From the NCBI GenBank assembly GCA_018385415.1, contig JAHAZA010000038.1, positions 1 to 58,526 of the forward strand: a DNA stretch of 58,526 nt. Direction: 5' to 3'. Below are positions 16,173 through 25,302 of this stretch, one piece after another. Positions within the stretch are counted from its first letter, which is position 1. Each line of letters opens with the position of its first letter. The DNA comes from Treponema sp. (lineage in GTDB: Bacteria > Spirochaetota > Spirochaetia > Treponematales > Treponemataceae). A model generated the notes under the pieces. The model was not told where the DNA came from, did no database searches, and worked only from the letters and a program-made list of their open reading frames with translations. The translations under genes were made by a program, and so were the position numbers.

Positions 16173-16823
16173 GTGGCAGGTTCAAGTTCAATCGGAAAAA
16201 CAATAGTTCTCATCTTATTAATTGCAATTTTAGCTATTGGTGGGCTTTTATGGTTTGACTTTTTAGGTCTTATTAACATAAAGAATGTTACACGCCCGAT
16301 TCTTACACCTGTTTACAGATTATTTCATCTGGAACCACAAACTTCTACAACTTCCACTTCTACAAAGCCATTATTTGCCGATTTAGACCAGGATCGCCTT
16401 GATAAACAGCGTGAATCTCTCGAAATTTTCCAGCAGGAGCTTGAAAAACGTGAGTCTGACACTGAAATTCTTGAAAAAAAGAATGAACAGATTGCTCAAG
16501 AGCTGGAAGATCGCGAAAAATCTCTCGAAGAACGCGAAAAAACATTTAACAATGAAAAGAAAAAGTACGATGATAAAGAGAGAAACATTGTACAGATTGC
16601 CGCAAACCTTGAAGGTATGCAGCCAAGAGCAGCTGTTGAAATCCTTAACAAAATGGATGATCAGCTTGTAATTGATGTATTACGAAAGGTTGAAGAAAGA
16701 GCACAGGCTAATAACGTTGCCTCTATGGTTGCTTATTGGCTTTCTTTGATGGAGCCTGAAAGAGCTGCTACCATTCAGAGAAAAATGGCTGTAAAGCCTC
16801 TCTCACTTGACGAAGACGACTAA
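16173..16823 (+). CDS. flbB: Flagellar collar protein FlbB (MotE-like)
   Basis: This 216-residue protein has one N-terminal membrane segment (IVLILLIAILAIGGLLWF), a charged coiled coil (about residues 75-135) and a C-terminal MgtE-N/MotE-like helical domain (ALEGMQPRAAVEIL-type segment with EPERAATIQRKM). In Borrelia burgdorferi FlbB forms the base of the spirochaete-specific periplasmic collar and is encoded just before fliK, flgD and flgE, the same order as here. The GTG start has AAGGGG at 16161-16166, 6 nt upstream. It is probably the first gene of the hook operon segment in this window. Confidence 0.85.
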   Translation: MAGSSSIGKTIVLILLIAILAIGGLLWFDFLGLINIKNVTRPILTPVYRLFHLEPQTSTTSTSTKPLFADLDQDRLDKQRESLEIFQQELEKRESDTEILEKKNEQIAQELEDREKSLEEREKTFNNEKKKYDDKERNIVQIAANLEGMQPRAAVEILNKMDDQLVIDVLRKVEERAQANNVASMVAYWLSLMEPERAATIQRKMAVKPLSLDEDD

Positions 16824-16899
16824 TCTTTAGTTCCTTCTTTCGGTAACTTACATGTTTTCAAAGACTGTGTTGCAGTCTAATAACTATGGAGGTTACCGA

Positions 16900-18270
16900 A
16901 TGCAGGGAATGAATTTCAATTACGATTCAACCTATATTCAGAACACAATTCAGGAAAATCCAAAAACAGAGGCTTTTGATTTATCAGATAAGGCTGACAG
17001 CACTGTAAATTTTATGCAGATGATTCATTCAGCTAAAACTGAAATGTCAGAACCAGTCAAAGATTTTAATTCTGAATCTGTGAAGGGCACCGACAGGGAA
17101 GTTACAAAAAGTTCTTATGAAACTGCAGAATCTAAAGCTATCGAAAAAGATATGAATGATGTATCTGATAAGAAAAATGAAGTTGCAGTAAATGACAAGG
17201 ATGTTCAAAAAGCTGATGACATTTCTGAAAAGAATGAAAAGAAAGTTTCAGATGCAGAAGCTTTTCTTGCAAGACTTTTAAATGCTTCTGAAAATAAAAC
17301 AGAAGTAAAAGAACCAGCTACAAAAGTACTTGCAGCAAAAAAAGCGTTAAATACTTTTAAGGATGTAAACTCCAATCCTTCAGATGCACAGAAAATTTCT
17401 GTACTCAAAGAAAAAGTAGACGACCAGAAACTTATGGCAATGATTGAAAATATCAAGGACCTTAAGATTTCTGACAAAAAAGAATTTGATGATGCTGATC
17501 TTTTAGCTTCACAGTTGCAGTTTGCTCAGGATATTAAAGTAATGCCTGAAGTGTCTGATGTAAAAATGGAGAAAGAAGAAAATTCAAATCTTATTTCGAA
17601 AGATTCAAAAATCAAAAAGACAGAAAAAAAACTTGCTGATGTTATATCTGTAACAGACTTAAGAACAGAAGCCGCTGGAGAAAAAAAATCACAATTGACA
17701 ACAGCAATCAAACAGACTTCAAATGATTCTGTCTCAATGACAATGGATCTTAACAATCAGGCTCAAAAAAATATTCTTTCCCTTGATTCACAAACTGCAG
17801 GAGCTCAGGGATCAAATTTCCAGGCAATGCTTGAAAATCAGATTTTTGAAAACTCAGCAGATTTTGTTAAAGCTGGAAAAATAGTTTTAAAGGATAATGA
17901 TGTTGGTAATATCGATCTTATTCTTCATCCTGCAAGTTTAGGAAATGTTAAGATAAGTTTGGAATTATCCGATAAGGTTATTACCGGAAAAATCCTTGTA
18001 TCAAGTCAGGAAGCACTGGATGCATTTAATGCAACTCAAGAAAGTTTAAAGACTGCATTTATTGAAAGTGGATTTGATGGAGCAAGTTTTGATGTTGCAT
18101 TTGCAAATCAGAATCCTGATTTTTCAAATGCTGGACAGAATCAAAATGGTAATTCCCGTGAAGCAAAACAATCTTACGGAAATTATGTTGTAGAAAATAC
18201 TTTAGTCGATGAAAGTAATTCCGATATATATAACGACGATCGCGATTATTCATTGAATATTGTTGCGTAA
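16900..18270 (+). CDS. fliK: Flagellar hook-length control protein FliK
   Basis: FliK sets hook length and triggers the export switch. The 456-residue protein is Lys/Glu/Asp/Ser-rich and variable over its first 300 residues. The C-terminal Flg_hook domain (about 335-425) carries DVGNIDLILHPASLGNVKIS and a helix containing LKTAFIESGFDG. The start at 16900 was chosen because GGAGGT (16888-16893) lies 6 nt before it; an in-frame ATG at 16852 lacks this. The gene lies between flbB and flgD as in other spirochaetes. Confidence 0.88.
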   Translation: MQGMNFNYDSTYIQNTIQENPKTEAFDLSDKADSTVNFMQMIHSAKTEMSEPVKDFNSESVKGTDREVTKSSYETAESKAIEKDMNDVSDKKNEVAVNDKDVQKADDISEKNEKKVSDAEAFLARLLNASENKTEVKEPATKVLAAKKALNTFKDVNSNPSDAQKISVLKEKVDDQKLMAMIENIKDLKISDKKEFDDADLLASQLQFAQDIKVMPEVSDVKMEKEENSNLISKDSKIKKTEKKLADVISVTDLRTEAAGEKKSQLTTAIKQTSNDSVSMTMDLNNQAQKNILSLDSQTAGAQGSNFQAMLENQIFENSADFVKAGKIVLKDNDVGNIDLILHPASLGNVKISLELSDKVITGKILVSSQEALDAFNATQESLKTAFIESGFDGASFDVAFANQNPDFSNAGQNQNGNSREAKQSYGNYVVENTLVDESNSDIYNDDRDYSLNIVA

Positions 18271-18291
18271 ATTAAAAGTTAGAGGTGAATG

Positions 18292-18738
18292 ATGGATTCA
18301 ATCAACACTAAAATGAGTGCACCAGAACTCATTAAAACAGACGCTGAAGTAAACCGTTTTAACAAAGTTAATGAAAAGATGACTGGTATTAAAAATAAGC
18401 AGCAGATGGGTAAGGATGAATTTCTTACTTTGTTGATTGCTCAGCTTTCACATCAGGATCCAACCAATCCAATGGATAATACAGAGTTCGTTGCACAGAT
18501 GGCTCAGTTCTCTTCATTGGAACAGATGCACAATATGTCAAATGGTTTTGAAAAGATTGCATCTGTAATGCACAACAATGATGCAATTTCAACAATCGGA
18601 AAGACTGTTGAAATTGAAATGGGTACAGATAAGATTACAGGTGTTGTAGAAAAAGTTGTACGTGGAGAAAATCCACAGGTTTTCGTTAACGGAAACTTCT
18701 ACAACATGGAACATATTAACGCAGTATACGGAAACTAA
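18292..18738 (+). CDS. flgD: Flagellar hook scaffolding protein FlgD
   Basis: FlgD caps the growing hook and is needed for FlgE polymerisation. The conserved core KDEFLTLLIAQLSHQDPTNP, followed by TEFVAQMAQFSSLEQM, is present at about residues 40-85. At 148 residues it is shorter than enterobacterial FlgD and has little of the C-terminal fibronectin/tudor region. Tandem ATGs occur at 18289 and 18292; GAGG (18282-18285) gives 6-nt spacing to 18292, which was chosen. Confidence 0.93.
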   Translation: MDSINTKMSAPELIKTDAEVNRFNKVNEKMTGIKNKQQMGKDEFLTLLIAQLSHQDPTNPMDNTEFVAQMAQFSSLEQMHNMSNGFEKIASVMHNNDAISTIGKTVEIEMGTDKITGVVEKVVRGENPQVFVNGNFYNMEHINAVYGN

Positions 18739-18753
18739 AACGAGGGTAGCTAT

Positions 18754-20145
18754 ATGATGAGATCACTTTATTCTGGTGTATCAGGAATGCAGAATCACCA
18801 GACAAGAATGGATGTAATTGGTAACAACGTTGCAAACGTTAACACAAACGGATTTAAAAAAGGTCGTGTTGATTTTCAGGACATGATTTCTCAGCAGCTT
18901 TCTGGAGCCGCAGCGCCTACAACAGAAGTTGGTGGTGTTAACCCTAAAGAAGTAGGGCTTGGTGTTCAGGTTGCAGCAATCAATACAATCTTTACACAGG
19001 GAAACTTACAGACAACTGGTGTACAGACTGATATCGCAATTCAGGGAAACGGATTCTTTATTTTGAAAAATGGTGAAGAATCATTCTACACAAGAGACGG
19101 TTCATTCGGACTTGATAAAGCTGGAACTTTGGTAGAACCTGCAAGTGGTCTGCGTGTTCAGGGTTGGATGGCTCGTGAAGTAAACGGTGAACAGATTGTT
19201 CAGACAGCTGCAACACCAACTGATCTTATTATTCCTGTTGGATCAAAGGATCCAGCTAAAGCTACACAGAATGTAAAACTTGCATGTAACTTAAATAAAA
19301 ACACACCTGTAATTGAAGAAGGTGCATCTCCAGCAGATATTGCAAAAGGTGAATGGAATATCGAACAGAAAATTTATGATAACTTCGGTAACGAACATCT
19401 TCTTACTGTAAGATTTACTCGTGTACCTGGAACACCTAACCAATGGCGTGGTGAAGTACAGGTAGATGCAGAAAATGCTGAATACACACAGACTCGTATT
19501 GGACTTGGTACAACAGACGGAATGAATAATGAGTTCATCGTAAACTTTGATAACCACGGAACTTTAAGATCTGTAACTGATGCTGCAGGAAACGTAACAA
19601 ATGAAGATGGTCAGATTCTTCTTGCTACTTCATTCACTGTACCTGAAGCTAATGTTGATGAAGATGGAAATCCATTACGTCAGACATTCAATCTTAACCT
19701 TGGTACAATCGGAAGTCAGATTGATACTGTAACACAGTATGCATCACAGAGTTCAACAAAAGCTATCTCTCAGGATGGTTATACAATGGGTTACCTTGAT
19801 ACATTCAAGATTGACCAGAGTGGTGTAATCACTGGCGTTTATTCAAATGGTACAAACCGTACAATCGGTAAAATTGCAATGGCATCATTTACTAACCAGG
19901 GTGGTCTTGAAAAAGCAGGAAACAACACATACGTTGAATCTAACAACTCAGGACAGGCAAATATCGGTGAAAGCGGAATCGCAGGAAAAGGTTCAATGCT
20001 TGCTGGTGCTTTGGAAATGTCAAACGTTGATTTAACATCTGAATTTACAGATATGATTACAACACAGCGTGGTTTCCAGTCAAACGCAAAGACAATTCAG
20101 ACTTCAGATACAATGCTTGAAACAGTATTGAGTTTGAAACGCTAA
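18754..20145 (+). CDS. flgE: Flagellar hook protein FlgE with lysinoalanine cross-link residues
   Basis: FlgE forms the hook of the periplasmic flagellum. The 463-residue protein has the N-terminal rod-type signature (MRSLYSGVSGMQNHQTRMDV then IGNNVANVNTNGFKKGR) and the C-terminal helix ending SDTMLETVLSLKR. Lys165 (PVGSKDP) and Cys178 (VKLACNLNK) fall exactly at the positions reported to form the inter-subunit lysinoalanine cross-link in Treponema denticola FlgE, so covalent hook cross-linking is expected. GAGGG lies 7 nt before the ATG. It is the last gene before a strong terminator; motA/motB are not adjacent. Confidence 0.96.
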   Translation: MMRSLYSGVSGMQNHQTRMDVIGNNVANVNTNGFKKGRVDFQDMISQQLSGAAAPTTEVGGVNPKEVGLGVQVAAINTIFTQGNLQTTGVQTDIAIQGNGFFILKNGEESFYTRDGSFGLDKAGTLVEPASGLRVQGWMAREVNGEQIVQTAATPTDLIIPVGSKDPAKATQNVKLACNLNKNTPVIEEGASPADIAKGEWNIEQKIYDNFGNEHLLTVRFTRVPGTPNQWRGEVQVDAENAEYTQTRIGLGTTDGMNNEFIVNFDNHGTLRSVTDAAGNVTNEDGQILLATSFTVPEANVDEDGNPLRQTFNLNLGTIGSQIDTVTQYASQSSTKAISQDGYTMGYLDTFKIDQSGVITGVYSNGTNRTIGKIAMASFTNQGGLEKAGNNTYVESNNSGQANIGESGIAGKGSMLAGALEMSNVDLTSEFTDMITTQRGFQSNAKTIQTSDTMLETVLSLKR

Positions 20146-20167
20146 TTGAATTAAATATAAATTAAAA

Positions 20168-20226
20168 GCCTGACAGTTTTGAAAGTGCACAAAAGTGTAA
20201 ATCAAAATTGTCAGGCATTTTTTTTT
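20168..20226. terminator. Terminator after flgE
   Basis: A 15-nt arm (20168-20182) pairs with 20202-20216 with one mismatch, and a run of nine Ts follows (20218-20226). The minus-strand gene at 20230 also ends here, so it may act in both directions. Confidence 0.85.
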
Positions 20227-20229
20227 AAA

Positions 20230-21123
20230 TTATCTCTGTATTCGAATGCTTAAACCACCACTCCATATATTATGATTGATATCATAACTTGCATTTGTAT
20301 CAAGCTGAATCATTCCTAATGTTAAACCAAAACCTGCAAATATTTGAGATGTAAAGGAATTTTCAAAGCTTACATTTTGTGAACCGCTGCCTTTTTTTGT
20401 TAATGTTCCATCAATTGTTAGTCCATCTGCAGAACGCCAGTAGTAATTTGTATTTGAATTGGAAAAAATTCCTCTATATCCAATAAATGGAGTAATGAAA
20501 GAAAAGCTTTTTGAAATCTGAGTTTGGGCAAATAAAGTATGTGTTTCAAAATCCAGATCAATTCCTGAAGCAGGGGAACCGCAGCCAATTCCACCTTTTG
20601 AAAAATAATAACCTGCACCAATTGACCAGCATGGAAGATATTGTGATTCCTGTATGAGCGGAATTCTTATATCGCCTCCAATAACAAATAACGACATGTA
20701 AATTCCTGAAAGCAATTCTTTAAGGTTTCTTGTATCAACTGTAAAAAAAGAAATTCCCAGATCAAAAGGAATAAAGATTCCACCGATTTTTGCATTAAGT
20801 CCGATTGTTGGATATGCAAATGTTTCCGGAACTCCCGATACATGCATCATTGTAGCGGCAGTGCATAAATCATCCATATTGATCTGTGTAAGACCACCTT
20901 CAAGGCCAACTGCAAAGTGCATTGTATTGGAAGGAATAAAAGAGCCAATCCATGCTTCTGAATAGACATTTTGTTCTGTAGAGGCATTGGGAATTATATT
21001 GTTTAATTGCGTTGAAAAATTATCAAGACATGTATTGATGTTTTTCTGAGGCGTTTGACAATATAAAGCTGCCATTAAAAGAGAAGATATTACAACAAAT
21101 ATAATGCGTCTTGAGTTATTCAA
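20230..21123 (-). CDS. Exported spirochaetal protein, probable outer-membrane beta-barrel
   Basis: This 297-residue protein has an N-terminal signal peptide (IIFVVISSLLMAALYCQ) and then many short amphipathic beta strands with Gly and aromatic residues. The C-terminal strand GGLSIRIQR is suitable as a barrel terminus. A cysteine in ALYCQ could be a lipidation site, but no clean lipobox precedes it. The start is TTG at 21123; AAGGA lies about 10 nt upstream. The gene stands alone between two terminators. The family resembles treponemal FadL/DUF-type outer-membrane proteins, but I cannot assign it. Confidence 0.65.
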   Translation of the reverse strand: MNNSRRIIFVVISSLLMAALYCQTPQKNINTCLDNFSTQLNNIIPNASTEQNVYSEAWIGSFIPSNTMHFAVGLEGGLTQINMDDLCTAATMMHVSGVPETFAYPTIGLNAKIGGIFIPFDLGISFFTVDTRNLKELLSGIYMSLFVIGGDIRIPLIQESQYLPCWSIGAGYYFSKGGIGCGSPASGIDLDFETHTLFAQTQISKSFSFITPFIGYRGIFSNSNTNYYWRSADGLTIDGTLTKKGSGSQNVSFENSFTSQIFAGFGLTLGMIQLDTNASYDINHNIWSGGLSIRIQR

Positions 21124-21216
21124 TATCCAATTTCCTTAAATATATTATATAAAAATGACAGGTATTCCGCAATGAAAGAAAAATGTTAAAAAAAATTAAA
21201 AAACTTTTCAAATCTA

Positions 21217-21245
21217 TTGACAATAAATTTAATTTCATATATATT
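21217..21245 (+). promoter_or_regulatory. Promoter of tRNA-Phe
   Basis: The -35 TTGACA (21217-21222) is perfect and lies 17 bp from the -10 TATATT (21240-21245). Transcription would begin about 6 nt before the mature tRNA. Confidence 0.8.
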
Positions 21246-21257
21246 AAGTTACATCAC

Positions 21258-21330
21258 GCCGCGATAGCTCAGCTGGTAGAGCGCTGGACTGAAAATCCAT
21301 ATGTCGTCAGTTCGACTCTGACTCGTGGCA
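21258..21330 (+). tRNA. tRNA-Phe (anticodon GAA)
   Basis: The acceptor arm GCCGCGA pairs with TCGTGGC with one G-U pair. The D-arm TAGCTCAGCTGGTAGAGC, the anticodon loop CTGAAAA with anticodon GAA, and the T-loop TTCGACT all fit the cloverleaf of elongator tRNA-Phe. The discriminator is A at 21330. The CCA end is not encoded and must be added after transcription. The gene has its own promoter and terminator and is monocistronic. Confidence 0.95.
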
Positions 21331-21331
21331 A

Positions 21332-21365
21332 AAAGCTGAAATCTTTTGATTTCAGCTTTTTTTTT
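21332..21365 (+). terminator. Terminator of tRNA-Phe
   Basis: A 12-bp perfect stem (21332-21343 with 21348-21359) with a TTTT loop is followed by an unbroken T-run to 21365. Confidence 0.9.
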
Positions 21366-21410
21366 GCCTGTTTATTTTCCTTATTCAATTCCGTAAAAAA
21401 AATGTTTCTC

Positions 21411-21439
21411 TTGTTTAAATTGCTTATATAGAATATAAT
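21411..21439 (+). promoter_or_regulatory. Promoter of the ankyrin gene, leaderless arrangement
   Basis: TTGTTT (21411-21416), a 17-bp spacer and a consensus TATAAT (21434-21439) lie so that only 7 nt separate the -10 from the ATG at 21447. There is no SD in that space. Transcription is expected to begin at or next to the start codon. Confidence 0.65.
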
Positions 21440-21446
21440 TATTTCT

Positions 21447-22343
21447 ATGGAATGGCTTATACTTTACCGAAATGAGCATAAAACTACTGCTGAATCAATC
21501 AGACAGATGCTCTTGCTTCATGAGATTAAAGCTTCAGTGCTTGCAGTTGATAATGTCTGCAAGCTAGAAGATGAAACTATAAATAATAAAATTAAAAATG
21601 CTACTTATTGTGTACTGCTTGATGATCAGCTTCTTGTTGAAGACAAAGTTGCATTTTATTATGGCTTTTTGATTGGGCGTGTAAAAAGATTTTATACTTT
21701 GAACAATGAATGGGCCTCTAACATGGAATTTTTCAAAAACGTTTCCATTTTTTCAGGTGAACGTTTATTGAATGAAAAACTAGAAAGTCAGATTGATTCA
21801 ATAAAAAATGAAGAAAAATCTAGAGACGCATTCTCTTCATTATTTAATGATGGAATTCCTTTTACAGCAGATTGTTTTGCCCATCATATTGAGAAAGATA
21901 ATTTTGAAATCTGTCAGCGTTTTGTTGATGCTGGAATTAATATTAACTGTCGTACAGAAGATGGAACGCCAATGCTTAATGTTGCAATTCGTTCTGAACA
22001 AAACAGAATGGTTGAATGGCTTTTATCACAAAATGTTGATATTGATGCAGTTTCCAATGACCGCGGATATTCAGCTGTAATGGATGCTGTCTGGAAGAAT
22101 AATTATGAATTAACAAAAACACTTGTTGAACGTGGTGCAAATCTTAATTTTATTGGACGAGACGGGCAGTCTGTTCTTGTTCTTGCAGTGGGTGCAGGTA
22201 AATTGAATATATGTCAGCTGCTTGCAGATTCCGGTGCTGATCCTGATATTAAAGATCAGATGGGAATGTCTGCTTACGGATATGCAAAACTGTTTAATAG
22301 AACTGATATTGTTGAAGCTCTTGAAAAACATCATAAAGAATAA
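21447..22343 (+). CDS. Ankyrin-repeat protein with a TIR-like N-terminal region
   Basis: This 298-residue protein has no signal peptide and is probably cytoplasmic. Residues about 140-298 form four to five ankyrin repeats (DAGININCRTEDGTPMLNVAI, ERGANLNFIGRDGQSVLVLA, DSGADPDIKDQMGMSAYGYA). Residues 1-100 alternate short hydrophobic strands and helices (WLILYRN, KASVLAV, ATYCVLLDD, then VAFYYGFLIGR), a pattern like TIR or TIR-like nucleotide-binding domains; this is inference from pattern only. It precedes murG by 22 nt and may share its transcript. A related ankyrin protein occurs in T. pallidum as I recall. The function is unknown. Confidence 0.75.
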   Translation: MEWLILYRNEHKTTAESIRQMLLLHEIKASVLAVDNVCKLEDETINNKIKNATYCVLLDDQLLVEDKVAFYYGFLIGRVKRFYTLNNEWASNMEFFKNVSIFSGERLLNEKLESQIDSIKNEEKSRDAFSSLFNDGIPFTADCFAHHIEKDNFEICQRFVDAGININCRTEDGTPMLNVAIRSEQNRMVEWLLSQNVDIDAVSNDRGYSAVMDAVWKNNYELTKTLVERGANLNFIGRDGQSVLVLAVGAGKLNICQLLADSGADPDIKDQMGMSAYGYAKLFNRTDIVEALEKHHKE

Positions 22344-22365
22344 ACTACATTAAAAGAGAATTTAT

Positions 22366-23568
22366 ATGGCAAAAAAACAAATTAAAAATACAAAAACAAC
22401 AGATAAAGAAAGAAAAACTGTGACAGTAGCTTTTGCAGGTGGTGGAACAGGTGGTCATATTTATCCAGGACTGGCAATTGCAGATGAATTAAGAGATATC
22501 TGTAATGAAGCAGATATTAATCTTAATCTTGTCTGGATTGGAAATTCCAAGGGAATGGATAAAAAGATTGTTGAATCAAATATTGGTCCAGATGAAAAAC
22601 CTTCTGTTGATAAATTTTACGGAATCCCTTCTGGGAAACTTAGAAGATATTTTTCTGTTCAGAATTTTATTGATGTATTTAAAATTGGAGCAGGTTGTAT
22701 TTCTGCTTATTTTAAATTGCTTAAACTTAAACCTGCAGTGTTGTTCAGTAAGGGAGGCTTTGTAAGCGTTCCTCCATGTTTTGCTGCAAAGCTTTTAAAG
22801 ATTCCTGTTGTTACACATGAATGTGATTTTACACCAGGCCTTGCAACAAAAATTAACAGTCGCTTTGCAACAAAACTTCTGCTTTCTTATGAAGAAACAA
22901 AGGAATATATTAGGCAGGAACTTGAGGAAAAAATTATAGTAACTGGAAATCCTGTTCGTCCTGTATTTTATAATACAGATGATGAAATTGGAAAAGATTT
23001 TACTGGTTTTAAGTATTCTAGAAAAAAGAAACCTATTCTTTTTGTAATGGGCGGATCCCTTGGTGCAAAACAGATTAATGACATGGTGTTTGAAAATCTT
23101 GAATGGTTATGTGAACGCTTTTATGTAATTCATCAGACTGGAATTAAAAACCAGGATTCAATGCCTGTAATTCCTGATGCTTTGGCTGATAGTTATAGAA
23201 GTTACCCATTTATTTATGAACAGATGCCTCATGTCATTTCCTATGCTGATGTAATTCTTTCAAGGGCGGGGGCTAACAGCTTGTGGGAATGTGCAGTACT
23301 CAAAAAGCCTATGGTACTTGTTCCATTGTGCGGAAGCGGAACAAGAGGTGACCAGGTTGATAATGCTGAATTTTTTGAACAGAAAGGTGCTGCAATTGTT
23401 TTGAATGGAGAATATGCAAATTCCAATTCTTTAAGAAATGCTCTTATTACAATGCAGGATTCTAAAAAGCGAAAACTGTTCTCAGAAGCTTGTGGTAAAA
23501 TGCTTCCTAAAAAAAGAAGTGCAAGATATATTGCAGAAATCCTAACAGAAAACTTTATTAACAGGTAA
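22366..23568 (+). CDS. murG: UDP-GlcNAc--undecaprenyl-PP-MurNAc-pentapeptide GlcNAc transferase MurG
   Basis: MurG adds GlcNAc to lipid I to make lipid II at the inner face of the cytoplasmic membrane. The 400-residue protein has the N-terminal FAGGGTGGHIYPGLAIADEL and the acceptor-side KPAVLFSKGGFVSVPP. The C-terminal donor domain has MGGSLGAKQIND and LSRAGANSLWECAVLKKPMV. The Lys-rich first 20 residues are an extension over E. coli MurG. The order murG-cvpA-holB-atoS-atoC matches, as I recall, T. pallidum TP0523-TP0519. Confidence 0.94.
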   Translation: MAKKQIKNTKTTDKERKTVTVAFAGGGTGGHIYPGLAIADELRDICNEADINLNLVWIGNSKGMDKKIVESNIGPDEKPSVDKFYGIPSGKLRRYFSVQNFIDVFKIGAGCISAYFKLLKLKPAVLFSKGGFVSVPPCFAAKLLKIPVVTHECDFTPGLATKINSRFATKLLLSYEETKEYIRQELEEKIIVTGNPVRPVFYNTDDEIGKDFTGFKYSRKKKPILFVMGGSLGAKQINDMVFENLEWLCERFYVIHQTGIKNQDSMPVIPDALADSYRSYPFIYEQMPHVISYADVILSRAGANSLWECAVLKKPMVLVPLCGSGTRGDQVDNAEFFEQKGAAIVLNGEYANSNSLRNALITMQDSKKRKLFSEACGKMLPKKRSARYIAEILTENFINR

Positions 23569-23572
23569 TATA

Positions 23573-24073
23573 ATGACACCATCATTAATTCTTGATTTAT
23601 TTCTGATTTCACTAGTTCTCTTTCTCGCTATCAGATCAGCCATCATAGGTTTTCTTGATGAGCTTTTCGGAGTTGGGCCTTTTGTACTTGGTGCATATCT
23701 TGGCCTTATGTTCATGCATTTACTTAAGCCATATGTTGCAAAATGTATGAATCAAACTCTGGCTTCAGTTGTTTCATTCCTTTTGATTTTCTCTGTTGTT
23801 TTTCTGGTAATGAAAATTATTCAGGCTATTTTGAAAAAAATATTTGAAAGTCAGATTATGACAAGCTTTGATCATGGACTTGGATTTTTATATGGAGCTG
23901 CTGAAGGCGTCTTTCTTATTGTAATAATATTTATTGTTATGGTTTTGATTCAGAATTGGGCTGATACTCAGAGCCTTAGAGACGGTTCCTTCCTCTATAA
24001 ATTCTTTAAAGGCTTAATCGATTCTGCCTGTGGTCAGGTATTGGAGCAGGTTCCTGTCGGAGCAGCTGCATAA
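23573..24073 (+). CDS. cvpA: CvpA-family membrane protein
   Basis: This 166-residue integral membrane protein has four hydrophobic segments (about 5-22, 33-52, 62-82 and 100-128), the usual CvpA layout. The family was named for colicin V production; its true role is unsettled, with links to envelope homeostasis. It starts five bases after murG and its stop overlaps the next start (TAATG), so it is translated within the murG operon. Confidence 0.85.
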   Translation: MTPSLILDLFLISLVLFLAIRSAIIGFLDELFGVGPFVLGAYLGLMFMHLLKPYVAKCMNQTLASVVSFLLIFSVVFLVMKIIQAILKKIFESQIMTSFDHGLGFLYGAAEGVFLIVIIFIVMVLIQNWADTQSLRDGSFLYKFFKGLIDSACGQVLEQVPVGAAA

Positions 24074-25302
24074 TGTACGATAATCTTCTTTTTCAAAGTG
24101 TAGATTCTCTTTTAACTTCTGATATTAAAAATGATAATCTACCAGGATCTATTTTGTTTTCAGGTCCTGATGCATCAGGTAAGTTGACAGCGGCTCTTGA
24201 AACTTCAAGAATCCTTTCTTGCAGAGGTCCAAAAAAAGGAAAGTGGCTCTGTGATTGTTCCTCGTGTTTACAACATAAAGCTCTTGTTAATTCCAATACA
24301 ATTCTTTTAGGACCAAGAGATTGCAGTCTTGAAATTTCTGCAGCAAAAAAAACTTTTTTGACTGCTTTTTATAGAAATGAGCATGTTGAAGCTGCAAGAT
24401 ATCTTTTTGTTCGTAGTGTAAGAAAACTTACAATGCGGTTTAATCCTATTTTGTGGCAGGATAGTAAGAAGCTTTCAAAAATCTCATCTTATACTTCAAC
24501 TCTGGATGAGCTCCTTGAGGAAATTGATCCACCTCGTGAACTTCCTGACTATGAAGCTCTTTCAAAAATATGTGATAAGATTGAAAAAGAAGCATTAGGA
24601 CTTGAAGAGGAATTTATGTATGATTCCATTTCTATTTCTCATATCAGAAATCTTTCAAGCTGGGCACATATTTCTCTTTCCGAAGGTAAGAAAGTAATTG
24701 TTATTGAAAAAGCTGACAGAATGCTAGAAGGTGCAAGAAATGCACTCCTTAAAATTCTTGAAGAGCCACCAGAAAATACCGTTTTCATTCTTACTACAAG
24801 TAAACGAAATTCTGTAATGCCTACTATTTTATCGAGAGTACGTACGTATAATTTTATAGCCAGAACAAATACTCAAAGTAAAGAAATCATTAATAGAGTT
24901 TATCATGATGAATTTGAAGGATCTATTGAGCAATATCTGCAGTTGTTTATGGCAATTCCACCAGAAACAATTAAGCAATATACTCATACATTCTATAAAG
25001 AAATTGTAAACGGAATAATTCCAGATGTAGCAGCTCTTGTAAAAAATTGTAATAAATTTGATCCAAGATTGCTTTTGAGATTGTTCCTTGAAAATATTTA
25101 CGAGATTCAGAAAACAGCTTTAACTTGTGCAAAAGGTGTGGAAGCAAGTTCTCAGTGTACAAAAGCTGTTGGTGATTGCTGGAACAATGTTACAGTTTAT
25201 AACATGTCTGTTGAAGCAAGCCTGGAACAGCTGGTAAAAGAAATTGCATTAATTAATCGTCTTAATGAAAATGTATTAAAACAAGCTTATGACAAACTTT
25301 AA
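24073..25302 (+). CDS. holB: DNA polymerase III delta'-like clamp-loader subunit
   Basis: The delta' subunit is part of the clamp loader that opens the sliding clamp. The 409-residue AAA+ protein has a P-loop-like GPDASGKLTAALETSR, a zinc-type cysteine cluster CRGPKKGKWLCDCSSC, a sensor/SRC region (TILSRVRTYNF) and the segment EGARNALLKILEEPPENTVF typical of delta'/DnaX proteins. An insertion of about 80 residues separates the zinc cluster from the rest. The ATG overlaps the cvpA stop, and the 3' end overlaps atoS by 14 nt. Confidence 0.82.
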   Translation: MYDNLLFQSVDSLLTSDIKNDNLPGSILFSGPDASGKLTAALETSRILSCRGPKKGKWLCDCSSCLQHKALVNSNTILLGPRDCSLEISAAKKTFLTAFYRNEHVEAARYLFVRSVRKLTMRFNPILWQDSKKLSKISSYTSTLDELLEEIDPPRELPDYEALSKICDKIEKEALGLEEEFMYDSISISHIRNLSSWAHISLSEGKKVIVIEKADRMLEGARNALLKILEEPPENTVFILTTSKRNSVMPTILSRVRTYNFIARTNTQSKEIINRVYHDEFEGSIEQYLQLFMAIPPETIKQYTHTFYKEIVNGIIPDVAALVKNCNKFDPRLLLRLFLENIYEIQKTALTCAKGVEASSQCTKAVGDCWNNVTVYNMSVEASLEQLVKEIALINRLNENVLKQAYDKL

